From the NCBI GenBank assembly GCA_030262895.1, contig JAJSZW010000024.1, forward strand, positions 1 to 36,608: DNA of 36,608 bases, written 5' to 3'. A program made the position numbers and the translations under genes. Positions within the stretch are counted from its first letter, which is position 1, and each line of letters opens with the position of its first letter. This DNA comes from Deltaproteobacteria bacterium (lineage in GTDB: Bacteria; Desulfobacterota; Desulfobacteria; Desulfobacterales; ETH-SRB1). Under the pieces are notes generated by a model. The model was given only the letters and a program-made list of their open reading frames with translations. It was not told where the DNA came from and did no database searches. Shown here piece after piece: positions 1 to 8,520 of this stretch.

Positions 1-2
1 AA

Positions 3-1433
3 TATCTTCGCTCAGGAAGAAATTTAGAAGTTCCCTTCAGGCTTCTTCTGGAATCAGATGGTTCTTCTGTTGAACTTGTTTGTGAAAGTATCGCACGAAT
101 AATTCCAGGGAAGAGGCTGGTGTGCTTAGGCAAATGGAATAAAAAACCGGTTGCAGTAAAAATATTTTTAAACTCCCAAAGCGCCGGACATCACTGTGAA
201 CGTGAAATAAAGGGAATAAATGCTTTAAAAAATGCCGGTATAAAAACGCCGGCTCTTTTGCTTCATGGCAATATACAGCAAGATAACACTCCAGTTCTGG
301 TCTTTCAAAGAGTTATGCCTTCCTTTAATCCCCACGAAGTTTTTGACATGGCTGAAACTGATGAAAAGCGCAGTGAATTACTTAAACGCATAGCAGTTGT
401 AATAGCTGAACAACATGAAGCGGGTCTCAGACAGACTGATCTTCATTTTGGAAATTTTCTTCTCTCCGACAATGACATTTATACAATTGACGGTGATACC
501 GTTGATACAGGCCAAACAGGTACGCCTTTGCCAAAAGCAATGAGCCTGAATAATTTAGGATTATTCCTGGCTCAATTCAATCGTAACTTCTACCATTTGT
601 TTTCTACAGCTTTTCAGGCATACACAGCAAAAAGATCATGGCCATCAGATAGCAGTCTGTTTAACCAGTTATTAAAAGAAATAAAATTTCAAAGAAAAAA
701 CGGAAGTAAAAAATATCTGCATAAAATCTTTCGCGAATGCACTGCTTTTGTGTGCCATAAATCATGGAAGAGCTATATGGTCTGTGACCGTAACTTTTAT
801 CACGGAGAAATGAAAAGATTAATTGCAGATCCGGACTCAGTAATTGATTCAAGCAGACTGCTGAAAGACGGAAACAGCTCAACAGTTGCTCTGGCTGAAG
901 TAAACGGCAAGCTTCTGGTAATTAAAAGATACAATATTAAAAATTTCATCCATACCTTAAAGAGATGTCCTCGTAATACCCGTGCATGGTCATCATGGCG
1001 CAATGCTCACAGGCTGGAACTTATAGGGATTCCAACTCCAAAACCCATAGCCTTCCTTGAAAGACGATGGGGGCCTTTTCGGTCAACCTCATATTACATA
1101 TCAGAATATATTGATGGAACAGATCTCTACCGCCAGATTACTTCTGATAAATCAAAAGAAATTAACATAGAAGCTCTGAGTATAAGCTTTGGAAAAATGC
1201 TTAAATTGCTATCGGACGCAAATATGAGTCATGGCGATTTTAAAGCTACAAACTTTATAGTAGCCGGTAAAAAGCTGTATATTATTGATATAGAAGGCAT
1301 GCGTAAACATAGTTGCAGATGGAGTTTAAGAAGATCACTAAAACGTGATTGCAGGCGATTTATGAAAAACTGGAAGGATATACCAAAAGTTGCAAGGGCA
1401 TTTCAAAACCAGATCAGAAAAATCAAATTTTAA
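3..1433 (+). CDS. Tandem lipopolysaccharide-kinase-like (WaaP/InaA type) protein, 5' end outside window
   Basis: The frame is open from base 3, so the true start lies before the window; a GTG at 120 falls inside the first kinase domain and is not the start. Two kinase-like domains follow one another. The first has a VAVKIF lysine strand and a catalytic-loop-like QTDLHFGNFL followed by IYTIDGD. The second has LLVIKRYN, then SHGDFKATNF and LYIIDIEG. Both keep the Asp and Asn expected for phosphotransfer. The family (WaaP, InaA, Kdo kinase) phosphorylates lipopolysaccharide core sugars at the inner membrane, and I infer a cell-envelope sugar kinase role here. Two active-looking kinase domains in one chain is unusual. 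The last codons are Lys/Arg-rich. It lies 89 bases before the symporter start, on the same strand. Confidence 0.75.
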   Translation, partial: YLRSGRNLEVPFRLLLESDGSSVELVCESIARIIPGKRLVCLGKWNKKPVAVKIFLNSQSAGHHCEREIKGINALKNAGIKTPALLLHGNIQQDNTPVLVFQRVMPSFNPHEVFDMAETDEKRSELLKRIAVVIAEQHEAGLRQTDLHFGNFLLSDNDIYTIDGDTVDTGQTGTPLPKAMSLNNLGLFLAQFNRNFYHLFSTAFQAYTAKRSWPSDSSLFNQLLKEIKFQRKNGSKKYLHKIFRECTAFVCHKSWKSYMVCDRNFYHGEMKRLIADPDSVIDSSRLLKDGNSSTVALAEVNGKLLVIKRYNIKNFIHTLKRCPRNTRAWSSWRNAHRLELIGIPTPKPIAFLERRWGPFRSTSYYISEYIDGTDLYRQITSDKSKEINIEALSISFGKMLKLLSDANMSHGDFKATNFIVAGKKLYIIDIEGMRKHSCRWSLRRSLKRDCRRFMKNWKDIPKVARAFQNQIRKIKF

Positions 1434-1522
1434 CAAGACTGCTTCGTAAAAAGTCCATTTTCCGCCTTGCTATGCATCTCCACCCCGTTAAATTTTCGCT
1501 TTGGGAAACGGAGGGAATTTTC

Positions 1523-2902
1523 ATGATCAAACTCGCTCTTTTTGAATATGTTATTATTGCGGTCTATTTAGTATTTGTTCTTTTACTGGGGCTCTGGAAG
1601 GGTCGTAATGTGAAAAGCCTGAATGATTATGCCGTTGCAGATCGTTCCTACGGTTCCCTGATAATATTTATGACCCTGTCTGCGTCTTTTATCGGCGGAG
1701 GTTTTACAATCGGCAATGCCGAGAAAGTCTTTATATTCGGGATTGCAAATATCTTTTGTCTGTGGGGCTTCAGCCTGAAAGAACTCCTCGTTGCTCGTTT
1801 TGTTGCCCCGAAAATGCACCATTTTCCTGATGCTATTTCGGTCGGTGATGTTATGGAGAAAAACTACGGCAAGTCCGGAAAGTTTATTACAGGCATATTT
1901 TCTGTGTTTTTATGTGCCGGTATCCTGGGTGCCCAAGTGGGAGCAATAGGCTACATCTCCAACATTTTTCTTGGTATCCCGGTTTTATACGGCATAATTA
2001 TAGGGACAGGCATTATGATTGCCTATGATACCGTGGGGGGAATGCGCGCTGTTGTTGCCACGGATGTCATGCAATTTCTGATGCTTGCCTGTGGAATACC
2101 ACTCACCCTTATTATGGGCATACAGTATGTGGGGGGAGTCGGGAAAGTTCTTTCAGAGATTCCTGCCAATCACCTCTCTATTCTGGGCAATATGAGGCCG
2201 CTTGAGTTTCTCTCGCTTTTTCTCACGTTCCTGCTTGGTGAGGCCCTGGTCCCCCCCTATGTGCGCAGGCTCTTTATTGGGAAGGATCATGTCCATACCG
2301 CCAGGGGCACCTTCTGGAGTGGAATATTTTCCTTTCCCTTCTTCTTTATCGCAGGTTCCATAGGCCTTATCGCCCTGCTTATTAATCCTGGTCTGAATGC
2401 CAACATGGCCCTGCCTGCCGTGGTAGGGACTGTGCTTCCGGTTGGCCTGCGGGCACTGGTTATTGCAGCCATTATCTCGGTGGTTATGTCATCTGCGGAC
2501 TCTTTCTTGAATTCCGCATCCGTGGCTTTTATCCAGGACATCATTCATCCCCTCAGGAAAGAACGACTTTCCGAGAAAAAAGGGCTTTTCTATGTAAGGC
2601 TTTCAACCGTTATTACCGGTGCACTGGCCATTGTCTTTGCGGTCAAGATAAAGAGCATTCTTGATATCTTGATCTATGCCTATACTTTTTGGGCACCGAT
2701 CATTCTCATCCCTCTTGCCGCCACATTGCTTGGAATAAAGTCCGGAAGAGTCACCTTTTTCATGAGCGCCCTTGCAGGTATCCTGGGTGTGGTTATCTGG
2801 GACTATTTTCTCAAGACTCCAGGAGGGTTCAGCGGCCTTGTATTCGGGGTCATTATCAATCTGGTGGTGTTTATTATCTCTCATAATTTCGAAAAGCGCT
2901 GA
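1523..2902 (+). CDS. Sodium:solute symporter family (SSS) transporter
   Basis: A 459-residue, strongly hydrophobic protein with repeated membrane segments and the SSS-type stretch YDTVGGMRAVVATDVMQ, as in the Na+-coupled symporters PutP and PanF. It would import a small organic solute (amino acid, sugar, vitamin or carboxylate) with Na+; the substrate cannot be read from sequence. I place the start at the ATG at 1523, preceded by GGAGGG at an 8-base distance. An open frame continues upstream to 1349, but that part overlaps the kinase gene and is soluble and basic, so it is not part of the protein. No partner small subunit is visible. Length is slightly short of the usual 470-550 but all core segments seem present. 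Confidence 0.88.
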   Translation: MIKLALFEYVIIAVYLVFVLLLGLWKGRNVKSLNDYAVADRSYGSLIIFMTLSASFIGGGFTIGNAEKVFIFGIANIFCLWGFSLKELLVARFVAPKMHHFPDAISVGDVMEKNYGKSGKFITGIFSVFLCAGILGAQVGAIGYISNIFLGIPVLYGIIIGTGIMIAYDTVGGMRAVVATDVMQFLMLACGIPLTLIMGIQYVGGVGKVLSEIPANHLSILGNMRPLEFLSLFLTFLLGEALVPPYVRRLFIGKDHVHTARGTFWSGIFSFPFFFIAGSIGLIALLINPGLNANMALPAVVGTVLPVGLRALVIAAIISVVMSSADSFLNSASVAFIQDIIHPLRKERLSEKKGLFYVRLSTVITGALAIVFAVKIKSILDILIYAYTFWAPIILIPLAATLLGIKSGRVTFFMSALAGILGVVIWDYFLKTPGGFSGLVFGVIINLVVFIISHNFEKR

Positions 2903-3102
2903 TAGATATGGGCAAGGCTTGAATTGTGAATTATAAATTTCTAAAATATGACACTTCAGTATGCAAAAACAATTCGGAAAAAGCTGCGGGAGCCGGCCAG
3001 TCTTGCACAGGCAATAAAAAACAAACATTTTTTAATGGCTCAATCTGAAGAACAACATCATCAAGAATGGAAAATGAATAATTAATCTTGGAGAAAATAA
3101 AA

Positions 3103-3576
3103 ATGGATATTGAACAATCTTTTGAGATACTTGAATTGGACCGTGGTGCATCGAAAGATGAGATCAAACAGTCCTATAAAGATATAGTCGCTGTTTGGCA
3201 TCCTGACCGGTTTTACAACAATCCCCGTTTGAAACAAAAGGCTGAGGAGAAATTGAAAGAGGTGAATGTAGCATATGACACATTGAAATCCTATCTGTCC
3301 TCAGAACAACGGATGGAGCCAAAGCAGGAAAAGGCCCAACCAGATGCCGCACCATATGATAAAACAGAAGCTGTGGTTGAAGCGGGCACAGGCATTGCTT
3401 TAAGCCTGTGGTCCTATCTTTCTTCATTATTTCAAAGTGTAGTGACAGATGTGAAGACTGGGATGGAGCAAGGGAGCTTGGACCAATCGCAAAGAGGCGC
3501 CGGAAGAGGCAGAAGAAAAGACAAAGGTATGGGAAGGCGTGGTGGAGGTAGAGGTAGAAGAAAAGGTCGTGGCTGA
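3103..3576 (+). CDS. J-domain (DnaJ-like) protein with Gly/Arg-rich tail
   Basis: 157 residues. Residues 3-65 form a J domain with the diagnostic HPD tripeptide at 33-35, which stimulates the ATPase of Hsp70 (DnaK). A linker rich in Gln, Glu and Pro is followed by a short hydrophobic helix (around 88-105), and the last 30 or so residues are almost only Gly, Arg and Lys (for example GRGRRKDKG and GGGRGRRKGRG). It lacks the zinc-finger and C-terminal substrate domains of true DnaJ, so it is a stand-alone J protein that recruits Hsp70 to a particular site. The basic tail suggests nucleic-acid or membrane-phospholipid contact (inference). The start is the ATG after GGAGAAAATAAAA rather than the in-frame TTG at 3088. 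Confidence 0.8.
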   Translation: MDIEQSFEILELDRGASKDEIKQSYKDIVAVWHPDRFYNNPRLKQKAEEKLKEVNVAYDTLKSYLSSEQRMEPKQEKAQPDAAPYDKTEAVVEAGTGIALSLWSYLSSLFQSVVTDVKTGMEQGSLDQSQRGAGRGRRKDKGMGRRGGGRGRRKGRG

Positions 3577-3821
3577 TCATCTAAATCTATGCTGATACAC
3601 ACGGTTGCTTTTTCGGATGAGGAATTCATAAGCAAGTCCTTGAAGCTAACGGTGGAAATTTGGTGGTGTACGAAGACACCGAGGCGCGCAGAACATAGTG
3701 GTCGGTGGCTTAAGGCTATGCTGAAGACTACGAAGATGCGAGCTGTGCGGTTAGTCCACAAATGATAGGACATAGGTTACCCAAGTCCTTCCGAATGTTC
3801 TAATTCTCATCGACAGATTCC

Positions 3822-3887
3822 TGTAGGGGCGGGTTTATCCCGCCTAAAGCGAATTTGGAAGGCGGCGTAAAGCCGCCACTACGACAA
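3822..3887. repeat. Short palindromic intergenic repeat
   Basis: Two GC-rich hairpins stand side by side: GGCGGG(TTTAT)CCCGCC at 3828-3844 and GGCGGC(GTAAA)GCCGCC at 3861-3877. The outer ends are roughly complementary (TGTAGGGGCGG against CCGCCACTACGACA). This has the look of a non-autonomous REP/MITE-like element and could also act as a transcription stop for the J-domain gene. Confidence 0.6.
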
Positions 3888-3913
3888 ATGCTTCATAGCA
3901 ATCAACTTATTGA

Positions 3914-4135
3914 CAAAACACAGTAAATGCTACCCGCACAGGTCGCAAAGATGTAATTCATGAAGATGCTATAAAAATCGGTGGTATTACAAAAGCACCT
4001 GATTATTGTTTTCGCATAGGCGGTGTTCGTAAATTCTTTCTGGAAGCAAAAAAACCCGCTGTAAATATCAAAGAAGATATACACCCAGCATATCAGCTAC
4101 GCCGTTATGGATGGTTACATCATAAAATCAATTAG
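3914..4135 (+). pseudogene. Remnant of a type IIG (Eco57I-like) restriction-modification protein
   Basis: Reading frame 3914-4135 gives a 73-residue fragment containing GRKDVIHEDAIKIGG, APDYCFRIGGVRKFFLEAKK and NIKEDIHPAYQLRRYGW. These match in order the N-terminal nuclease region of the large type IIG/Eco57I-class enzymes, where the PD...EAKK stretch is the PD-(D/E)xK active site. Family members run to about 1,000 residues. Here the frame begins after a stop and ends in LHHKIN-stop just after the RRYGW motif, with no methylase domain nearby. It is a leftover of a lost restriction system and has no expected function. The family match is from memory of conserved motifs, not a search. Confidence 0.7.
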
Positions 4136-4241
4136 ATGCAGATATTTGTCATTTTAGCTTAAACAGATTGCTTTAAAATGCATTTTATATTAGCTATTGT
4201 TCCCTAAAATAAATTTTCGCAGGGGGAAATATATGATTTAT

Positions 4242-5417
4242 CTAATCAAATAATTCAGGCAAAACCTCAGACGCATAATGCTTTTCATGAATCGCTTTAA
4301 TAATTCTATTGAAACCTTTCTTGTCCCCCAGCATAATACAGCCGATAATTCGGTCATTATTTATGACTATTTTCTTATAGGTTTTTTCATCTTTGACTAT
4401 TTTGGACTCAAATTTATTTTCAGGATCTATATCACCTGCTGAAGCCAGATCGATACTTGCTACTTTAAGGGTATTAGCCATAGTAGTGCCTTTATAGATG
4501 ATATTCCCTCCCGACATATTGATTCCAGCTATTTTTCCCTGTTCCATGGCAGCCGGCCAGATACCATAAACTGTTTCTTTAAATTCCGCCACATCACCTG
4601 CTGAATATATATCGGCCCTTGTCGTACGCATATATTCGTCAACTTTTATTCCTTTATTATATTCCAATCCTAATGTATCAGCCAGCTCCAAGTTTGAACG
4701 GACTCCGGCTGAAATGATTATCATATCTGCGGCAAGGACTTCCCCTCCTTCAAGAATAACGCCTGTAGTTGTCTGATTATCACCAATTATTTCAAGCGTT
4801 TTAGCTCCAATCCTGAAGTGGAAACCAATTTCTTCCAATATTTGCTGGAGCCTAAAAGCACTGTCCACATCAAGCTGCCTTGGTAATAGCCTCAGGGAAG
4901 ACTCAATTACTGTTACTTTTTTACCTAATTTTCTTAGAGCATAGCCGGTCTCAAGGCCTAATAAGCCGCCTCCGATAAGAACTACATTGTCGGTGTTTTT
5001 GGCATAGGTTGAAATTTCATGTGCATCCTGAATTGTACGCAGGGTAAAAACACCTCTCAGATCATAGCCTTTTATAGGGGGAACAAAAGAATGGCTTCCT
5101 GTAGCTATAAGTAGAAGATCGTAATAAAATTTCCGGTTATTTTCCGATATAACCACTTTTTGTTGGGGATCTGCTCCAGCAATTCGGGTTCTTAATTTAA
5201 GATCAATATCATTATCTTTAAACCATTGTTGTTTTTTTGCTACTAATGTCTGCTCAGAGATTTCGGCAGAGATATATTCGTTCAGTCTAATACGGTAGTA
5301 GAAGGGCAGGGCTTCACCGGTTACAATTGTAATTTTTCCTTTGACATCCTGTTTGCGGATAAATTCTGCAGCAGTTGTGCCCGCAACTCCATTTCCTATT
5401 ATCAAATATTTTTTCAT
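4242..5417 (-). CDS. NAD(P)H-dependent FAD oxidoreductase (rubredoxin reductase / NirB N-terminal type)
   Basis: 391 residues. The FAD-binding Rossmann motif lies at the N-terminus (IIGNGVAGTTAAEFIR), a second, NAD(P)-binding Rossmann motif in the middle (VVLIGGGLLGLETGYALRK), and the FAD-ribityl motif near residue 270 (IYSAGDVAEF). ATGSH marks the usual linker. This is the class that includes NADH:rubredoxin oxidoreductase and the flavin half of nitrite reductase, which pass electrons from NAD(P)H to a small redox protein. No CxxC active-site disulfide is seen, so it is not a thioredoxin-reductase type enzyme. In anaerobes such enzymes feed oxygen or peroxide detoxification; that role is inferred. 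It stands alone, with an inverted-repeat element immediately upstream. Confidence 0.85.
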   Translation of the reverse strand: MKKYLIIGNGVAGTTAAEFIRKQDVKGKITIVTGEALPFYYRIRLNEYISAEISEQTLVAKKQQWFKDNDIDLKLRTRIAGADPQQKVVISENNRKFYYDLLLIATGSHSFVPPIKGYDLRGVFTLRTIQDAHEISTYAKNTDNVVLIGGGLLGLETGYALRKLGKKVTVIESSLRLLPRQLDVDSAFRLQQILEEIGFHFRIGAKTLEIIGDNQTTTGVILEGGEVLAADMIIISAGVRSNLELADTLGLEYNKGIKVDEYMRTTRADIYSAGDVAEFKETVYGIWPAAMEQGKIAGINMSGGNIIYKGTTMANTLKVASIDLASAGDIDPENKFESKIVKDEKTYKKIVINNDRIIGCIMLGDKKGFNRIIKAIHEKHYASEVLPELFD

Positions 5418-5442
5418 ATCAAGAATCTAAGGGCAAAGCTTT

Positions 5443-5951
5443 TATAGACTTTCAGATAATTAATTGGGTGCAGTTACTCTCATCTCCCGAAAAACAATAA
5501 ATATTTCAGACAGGATTACAGGATTGACTTGATTTTATAAAAAATAGAGTTAATGCAGATCCTGTATATCATAAATTCATATCCTGGAAATGGCTTTTCA
5601 TTTCAAACCCGTTCCAAATCTATAAACGGCCATAAGAGTATTGAATGTATAATAGCAAAGATGACAAACCTTGGTACCGAACTATTATTTAAATCCAAAA
5701 AATAATTTTGATACAGTTTTTTTCTAAAGCCTGATCGAATTAGTATGTTATATGTTTTTACAGGATTTAGGCTCTGTTGATTAACAGGAAATAAATAATC
5801 TTGTTTATCCTGTAATCCTGTCTAAATAATATGCTCCGTTTGGGAGAGAAGAGTATCTGCGCCCTAATTAATTGCACAAGAAGGAGGAAGGCGTATTAGT
5901 TATACGTCGACGACTGATAACACAGTGAAATTAATTATCTGAAAGTCTATA
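5443..5951. repeat. Interrupted terminal-inverted-repeat element, copy 1
   Basis: A perfect 23-bp inverted repeat bounds this stretch: 5443-5465 and 5929-5951, beginning TATAGACTTTCAGATAAT. The interior next to the right end (5874-5928) is the reverse complement of the interior of the intact copy at 9801-9906, including GTCGTCGACGTATAAC. Removing the 5466-5864 insert and one 9-bp duplicate leaves a 101-bp element against 106 bp for the intact copy; the difference is a 5-bp CGGCC insertion in the latter. The right end forms the stop codon and last six codons of the TPR lipoprotein gene. Confidence 0.85.
5466..5864. mobile_element. 399-bp non-autonomous inserted element with 9-bp target duplication
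   Basis: The ends are imperfect inverted repeats (GGGTGCAGTTACTCTCATCT at the left; the right end reads inward as GGGCGCAGATACTCTTCTCT). Further in, GACAGGATTACAGGAT near 5511 and its exact reverse complement near 5808 extend the symmetry. The element is flanked on both sides by the 9-bp direct repeat TAATTAATT (5457-5465 and 5865-5873), while the related empty element at 9801-9906 has this sequence once. It has no ORF of its own, so it would have been moved by a transposase elsewhere (MITE-like). Confidence 0.75.
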
Positions 5952-6878
5952 GTCACAGAAACCCTTAAGAGATTTACCTTCCAACCATTTTTTAACGAAA
6001 TTTTTTGTTATGCTTATATTAATTTTTGCCTTTTCTGAAGACTTATTCAGAAGCTCCATTATCTCATGCACCCTACCCTCGTTTCTAATAAGGGCATAAA
6101 TCTTAATGCTTCGATTAAAAAAGTTTACCGCAAGCTCGTGTTTATCCTGATTGTAATAAACTGTCCCAATTGCAGCCAGATCATCTGCAATTCCTTTAAT
6201 GAATCCCGAAGATTGATCAGCAGATAAAGCTTTTTTAAAATATTCAACAGCATTTTCAGAGCGCTTTGTTTCAAACATAAGATTCCCTAAGGCAAAGTTG
6301 ATTGCTGCCTTTTCTAAAAGGTTTGAAGTTTCAACCTTTTTACAAGCTTTTTTTAATATATCTTCGGCGCGTTTGAATTCTTTTTTTCTGACAAGGAGAA
6401 TGCCTTGATTTTTTAGCAATGTTACAGAAAGCTTTTTGTTGTTTTTCGCTATTCTTTCCGCACAACTTAAAACATTAGATGCTTCTTCAAGCCTGCCATC
6501 TTCTATCAATGCAGCACTTTTGTTTGAAAGAGCCTGAACAGCACCTTCAGTGTCGTTAATATATAAAAATATACGGTAGGATTCATCAAAAAATTGTGTG
6601 GCGGAAGAAATACAGCCGGTTGTTCTGTAAACATTGCCCATGTTGTTCATACTCATGGCAACACCTCTTAAATTGTCGGAAAAGACAAACAGCTCATGTG
6701 CCCTTAAGAAGTGTTCCAGTGATCGCTCGTAACATCCTTTTTTATACAGATATGTCCCTTTTTTAATTTCCTTAATACCTGAAGTAATTTCATCGGATTT
6801 TTTTATTACATTATTACCGGTACATGCAAATAACATTGATATGAATAGCGACATAATAATTATAACACATTTTTTCAT
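5931..6878 (-). CDS. TPR-repeat lipoprotein
   Basis: 315 residues. The N-terminus is a lipoprotein signal peptide with the lipobox LFAC and the acylated Cys at residue 19. From about residue 40 to 265 it is built of tetratricopeptide helix pairs, with recurring patterns such as AMSMNNMGNVYRTTG and AINFALGNLMFETKRSENAV. TPR lipoproteins act as periplasmic or outer-membrane-facing protein-protein scaffolds; no enzymatic domain is visible. The last six residues, YRLSDN, plus the stop are encoded by the terminal inverted repeat of the neighbouring element, so the original C-terminus was probably replaced. The start is the ATG after GGGGAATTCAAT. It is on the same strand as the OmpA gene upstream but separated by 172 bases with a terminator, so probably transcribed alone. 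Confidence 0.8.
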   Translation of the reverse strand: MKKCVIIIMSLFISMLFACTGNNVIKKSDEITSGIKEIKKGTYLYKKGCYERSLEHFLRAHELFVFSDNLRGVAMSMNNMGNVYRTTGCISSATQFFDESYRIFLYINDTEGAVQALSNKSAALIEDGRLEEASNVLSCAERIAKNNKKLSVTLLKNQGILLVRKKEFKRAEDILKKACKKVETSNLLEKAAINFALGNLMFETKRSENAVEYFKKALSADQSSGFIKGIADDLAAIGTVYYNQDKHELAVNFFNRSIKIYALIRNEGRVHEIMELLNKSSEKAKINISITKNFVKKWLEGKSLKGFCDYRLSDN

Positions 6879-7007
6879 ATTGAATTCCCCGGGTACAATA
6901 CTTTTGCTCTATAGAGAACTTTATAATATTACATAATTAGTGTCTGAACGAAAATCTCGATTTCTTGTAGGTTGGGTTTCGTGCCTTCCAATGAAGCTCC
7001 ACAAGAC

Positions 7008-7037
7008 AAAATCCCCCCTTTTGAAAAAGGGGGATTT
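7008..7037 (-). terminator. Terminator-like hairpin after the OmpA lipoprotein gene
   Basis: AAAATCCCCC and GGGGGATTTT pair around a short A/T loop. Read on the minus strand, the stem is followed by TTTTG, directly downstream of the stop at 7051. The sequence is also of a kind that occurs as a dispersed intergenic repeat. A solo GTAGGTTGGGTTT end at about 6968 resembles the inverted-repeat ends of the element at 24292-24443. Confidence 0.6.
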
Positions 7038-7050
7038 TGAGGGATTTCCT

Positions 7051-8514
7051 TTACTCATTGACAATCAACAACTCAATGCGACGATTCTGCGCACGGCCCT
7101 CCTCGGTGTCGTTGCTGGCAATCGGTCTTGTTTCGCCATATCCATTTACGGTTATGTCCGTCCGCTTGACGTGGCCGACATTTATCAGAAAATCAGCAAC
7201 ATTTTTCGCCCTGTCTTTCGAAAGCAGTAAATTCTTCTCTGCACTGCCGGTCGCGTCCGTATGTCCTGACACCTCTATCTTTGAGCCTGGGAATTTTCGA
7301 ATAGCGTTGATCAGTTTGTTCATAAGTGGAAAATTGATCGTCTTGATCTCTGCTTCTCCAGATGGAAAATAAAAACCATGTGCCTTTATTAAGACGTTGT
7401 CCCCTTTTCTGTAAACCTCTGCCTCCTGGGGTGTGAATAATGACTGTACATGTCTGAACCTCTCATCGGCTTCCTGCTTGATACGATCTATCTCCATTTG
7501 CCTCTTTGTCTGATCTGACAGTTCGTATTCATACTTGTCATGCAAACCTTTGAGTTCAGCTTCTAATTCGTGTATACGTTTTTGCTTTTCACCTGCAATT
7601 CTTGCGGAATCTTTCTGGGATTCGACCTGCGCTGCAATTGTGTCATGCAGAGAACGGACAACAATATGATTAGGCTGCTCAAAGTCAAGTTCGCTTGAAA
7701 GCGGTTTGTTGATCTCGAACAATTGTTTCTGATACCAAAGGATGATATCTTCCATAGAGTACTTGCGCCGTTTGAACGTCTTGACAAGTTCTGTTATTTC
7801 TGTGGTCCTATTCGCCATTTCAGTTGCCAGTTTGGCATGCGCGTTTGCTTTTTCCGTTTGAGTGCGATCCGTTTCAAGGATCGATATTGCCATGTTGAGT
7901 TCTGTCTCGGCCTTCCGGTAAGTTGCAGGAGCGTGGACACCAGCGCCTTTAGCCTTGGCCTGTTGAACCGATGCCTTTGCCAGACTTACAACTCCCTTTT
8001 TCAATGCATCAATCTCCATCTCATTGTAAGAATTGATCAATGAAGGCCGGAGATCCTTTGCCTTGGCAATGCTACCGCCTTCAATCAGACGGTTTGCTTC
8101 AGCAAGTTTTTTCTCTGTTGCCTTGTATTCCTTCCCGAACAGCTCAGGCGCCCCTGCATTTCGGGCTCGCTGCCTGACATCAATGACCTCCCACATGATC
8201 TCCTGTGCATGCTTAGCATCACTTTTAGCTTTTGCCAGCGCGCTCAATCCCTTGTTGGCAAGGTGCACAGGTTGGTCGCTTTTTCCCTCGCCAGCCATCT
8301 GAAAGGCTTCAGTATAGAGTTTTTTTGCTTCAAGGAATCCCTCAGGAGCAAAAACGTCAATCCCATTTTCTTCCGCAGCCTTCAATTCTTTCTTCAGTGT
8401 TGCAATTACTTCAAATTTGCTGGTAATTTCATCAGGGGTCAGGCGTTGTTGAACACCCGCACAGCCTGTAAATAACCACAGAAAACCGATAACAAGAACA
8501 AGACTTTTTTTCAT
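7051..8514 (-). CDS. Outer-membrane lipoprotein with coiled-coil region and C-terminal OmpA domain
   Basis: 487 residues. Signal peptide with lipobox LFTGC and lipid-accepting Cys at 18. Residues about 30-340 are long Ala/Lys/Glu-rich helices (a DUF4398-like and coiled-coil region). The C-terminal 120 residues are an OmpA/MotB peptidoglycan-binding domain with KIEVSGHTDATGSAEK and GYGETRPIASNDTEEGRAQN, ending RRIELLIVNE. Such proteins anchor the outer membrane to peptidoglycan. I choose the ATG at 8514 because GGAGG lies 7 bases upstream; the in-frame GTG at 8520 overlaps the ribosome site. It runs on the minus strand with its own terminator. Confidence 0.9.
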   Translation of the reverse strand: MKKSLVLVIGFLWLFTGCAGVQQRLTPDEITSKFEVIATLKKELKAAEENGIDVFAPEGFLEAKKLYTEAFQMAGEGKSDQPVHLANKGLSALAKAKSDAKHAQEIMWEVIDVRQRARNAGAPELFGKEYKATEKKLAEANRLIEGGSIAKAKDLRPSLINSYNEMEIDALKKGVVSLAKASVQQAKAKGAGVHAPATYRKAETELNMAISILETDRTQTEKANAHAKLATEMANRTTEITELVKTFKRRKYSMEDIILWYQKQLFEINKPLSSELDFEQPNHIVVRSLHDTIAAQVESQKDSARIAGEKQKRIHELEAELKGLHDKYEYELSDQTKRQMEIDRIKQEADERFRHVQSLFTPQEAEVYRKGDNVLIKAHGFYFPSGEAEIKTINFPLMNKLINAIRKFPGSKIEVSGHTDATGSAEKNLLLSKDRAKNVADFLINVGHVKRTDITVNGYGETRPIASNDTEEGRAQNRRIELLIVNE

Positions 8515-8520
8515 TGTCAC

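Noticed and set aside
2948..3085. 45-codon frame MTLQYAKTIRKKL... before the J-domain gene
   Set aside because: No ribosome site and no recognised family; may be a leftover of another gene, but not enough to call.
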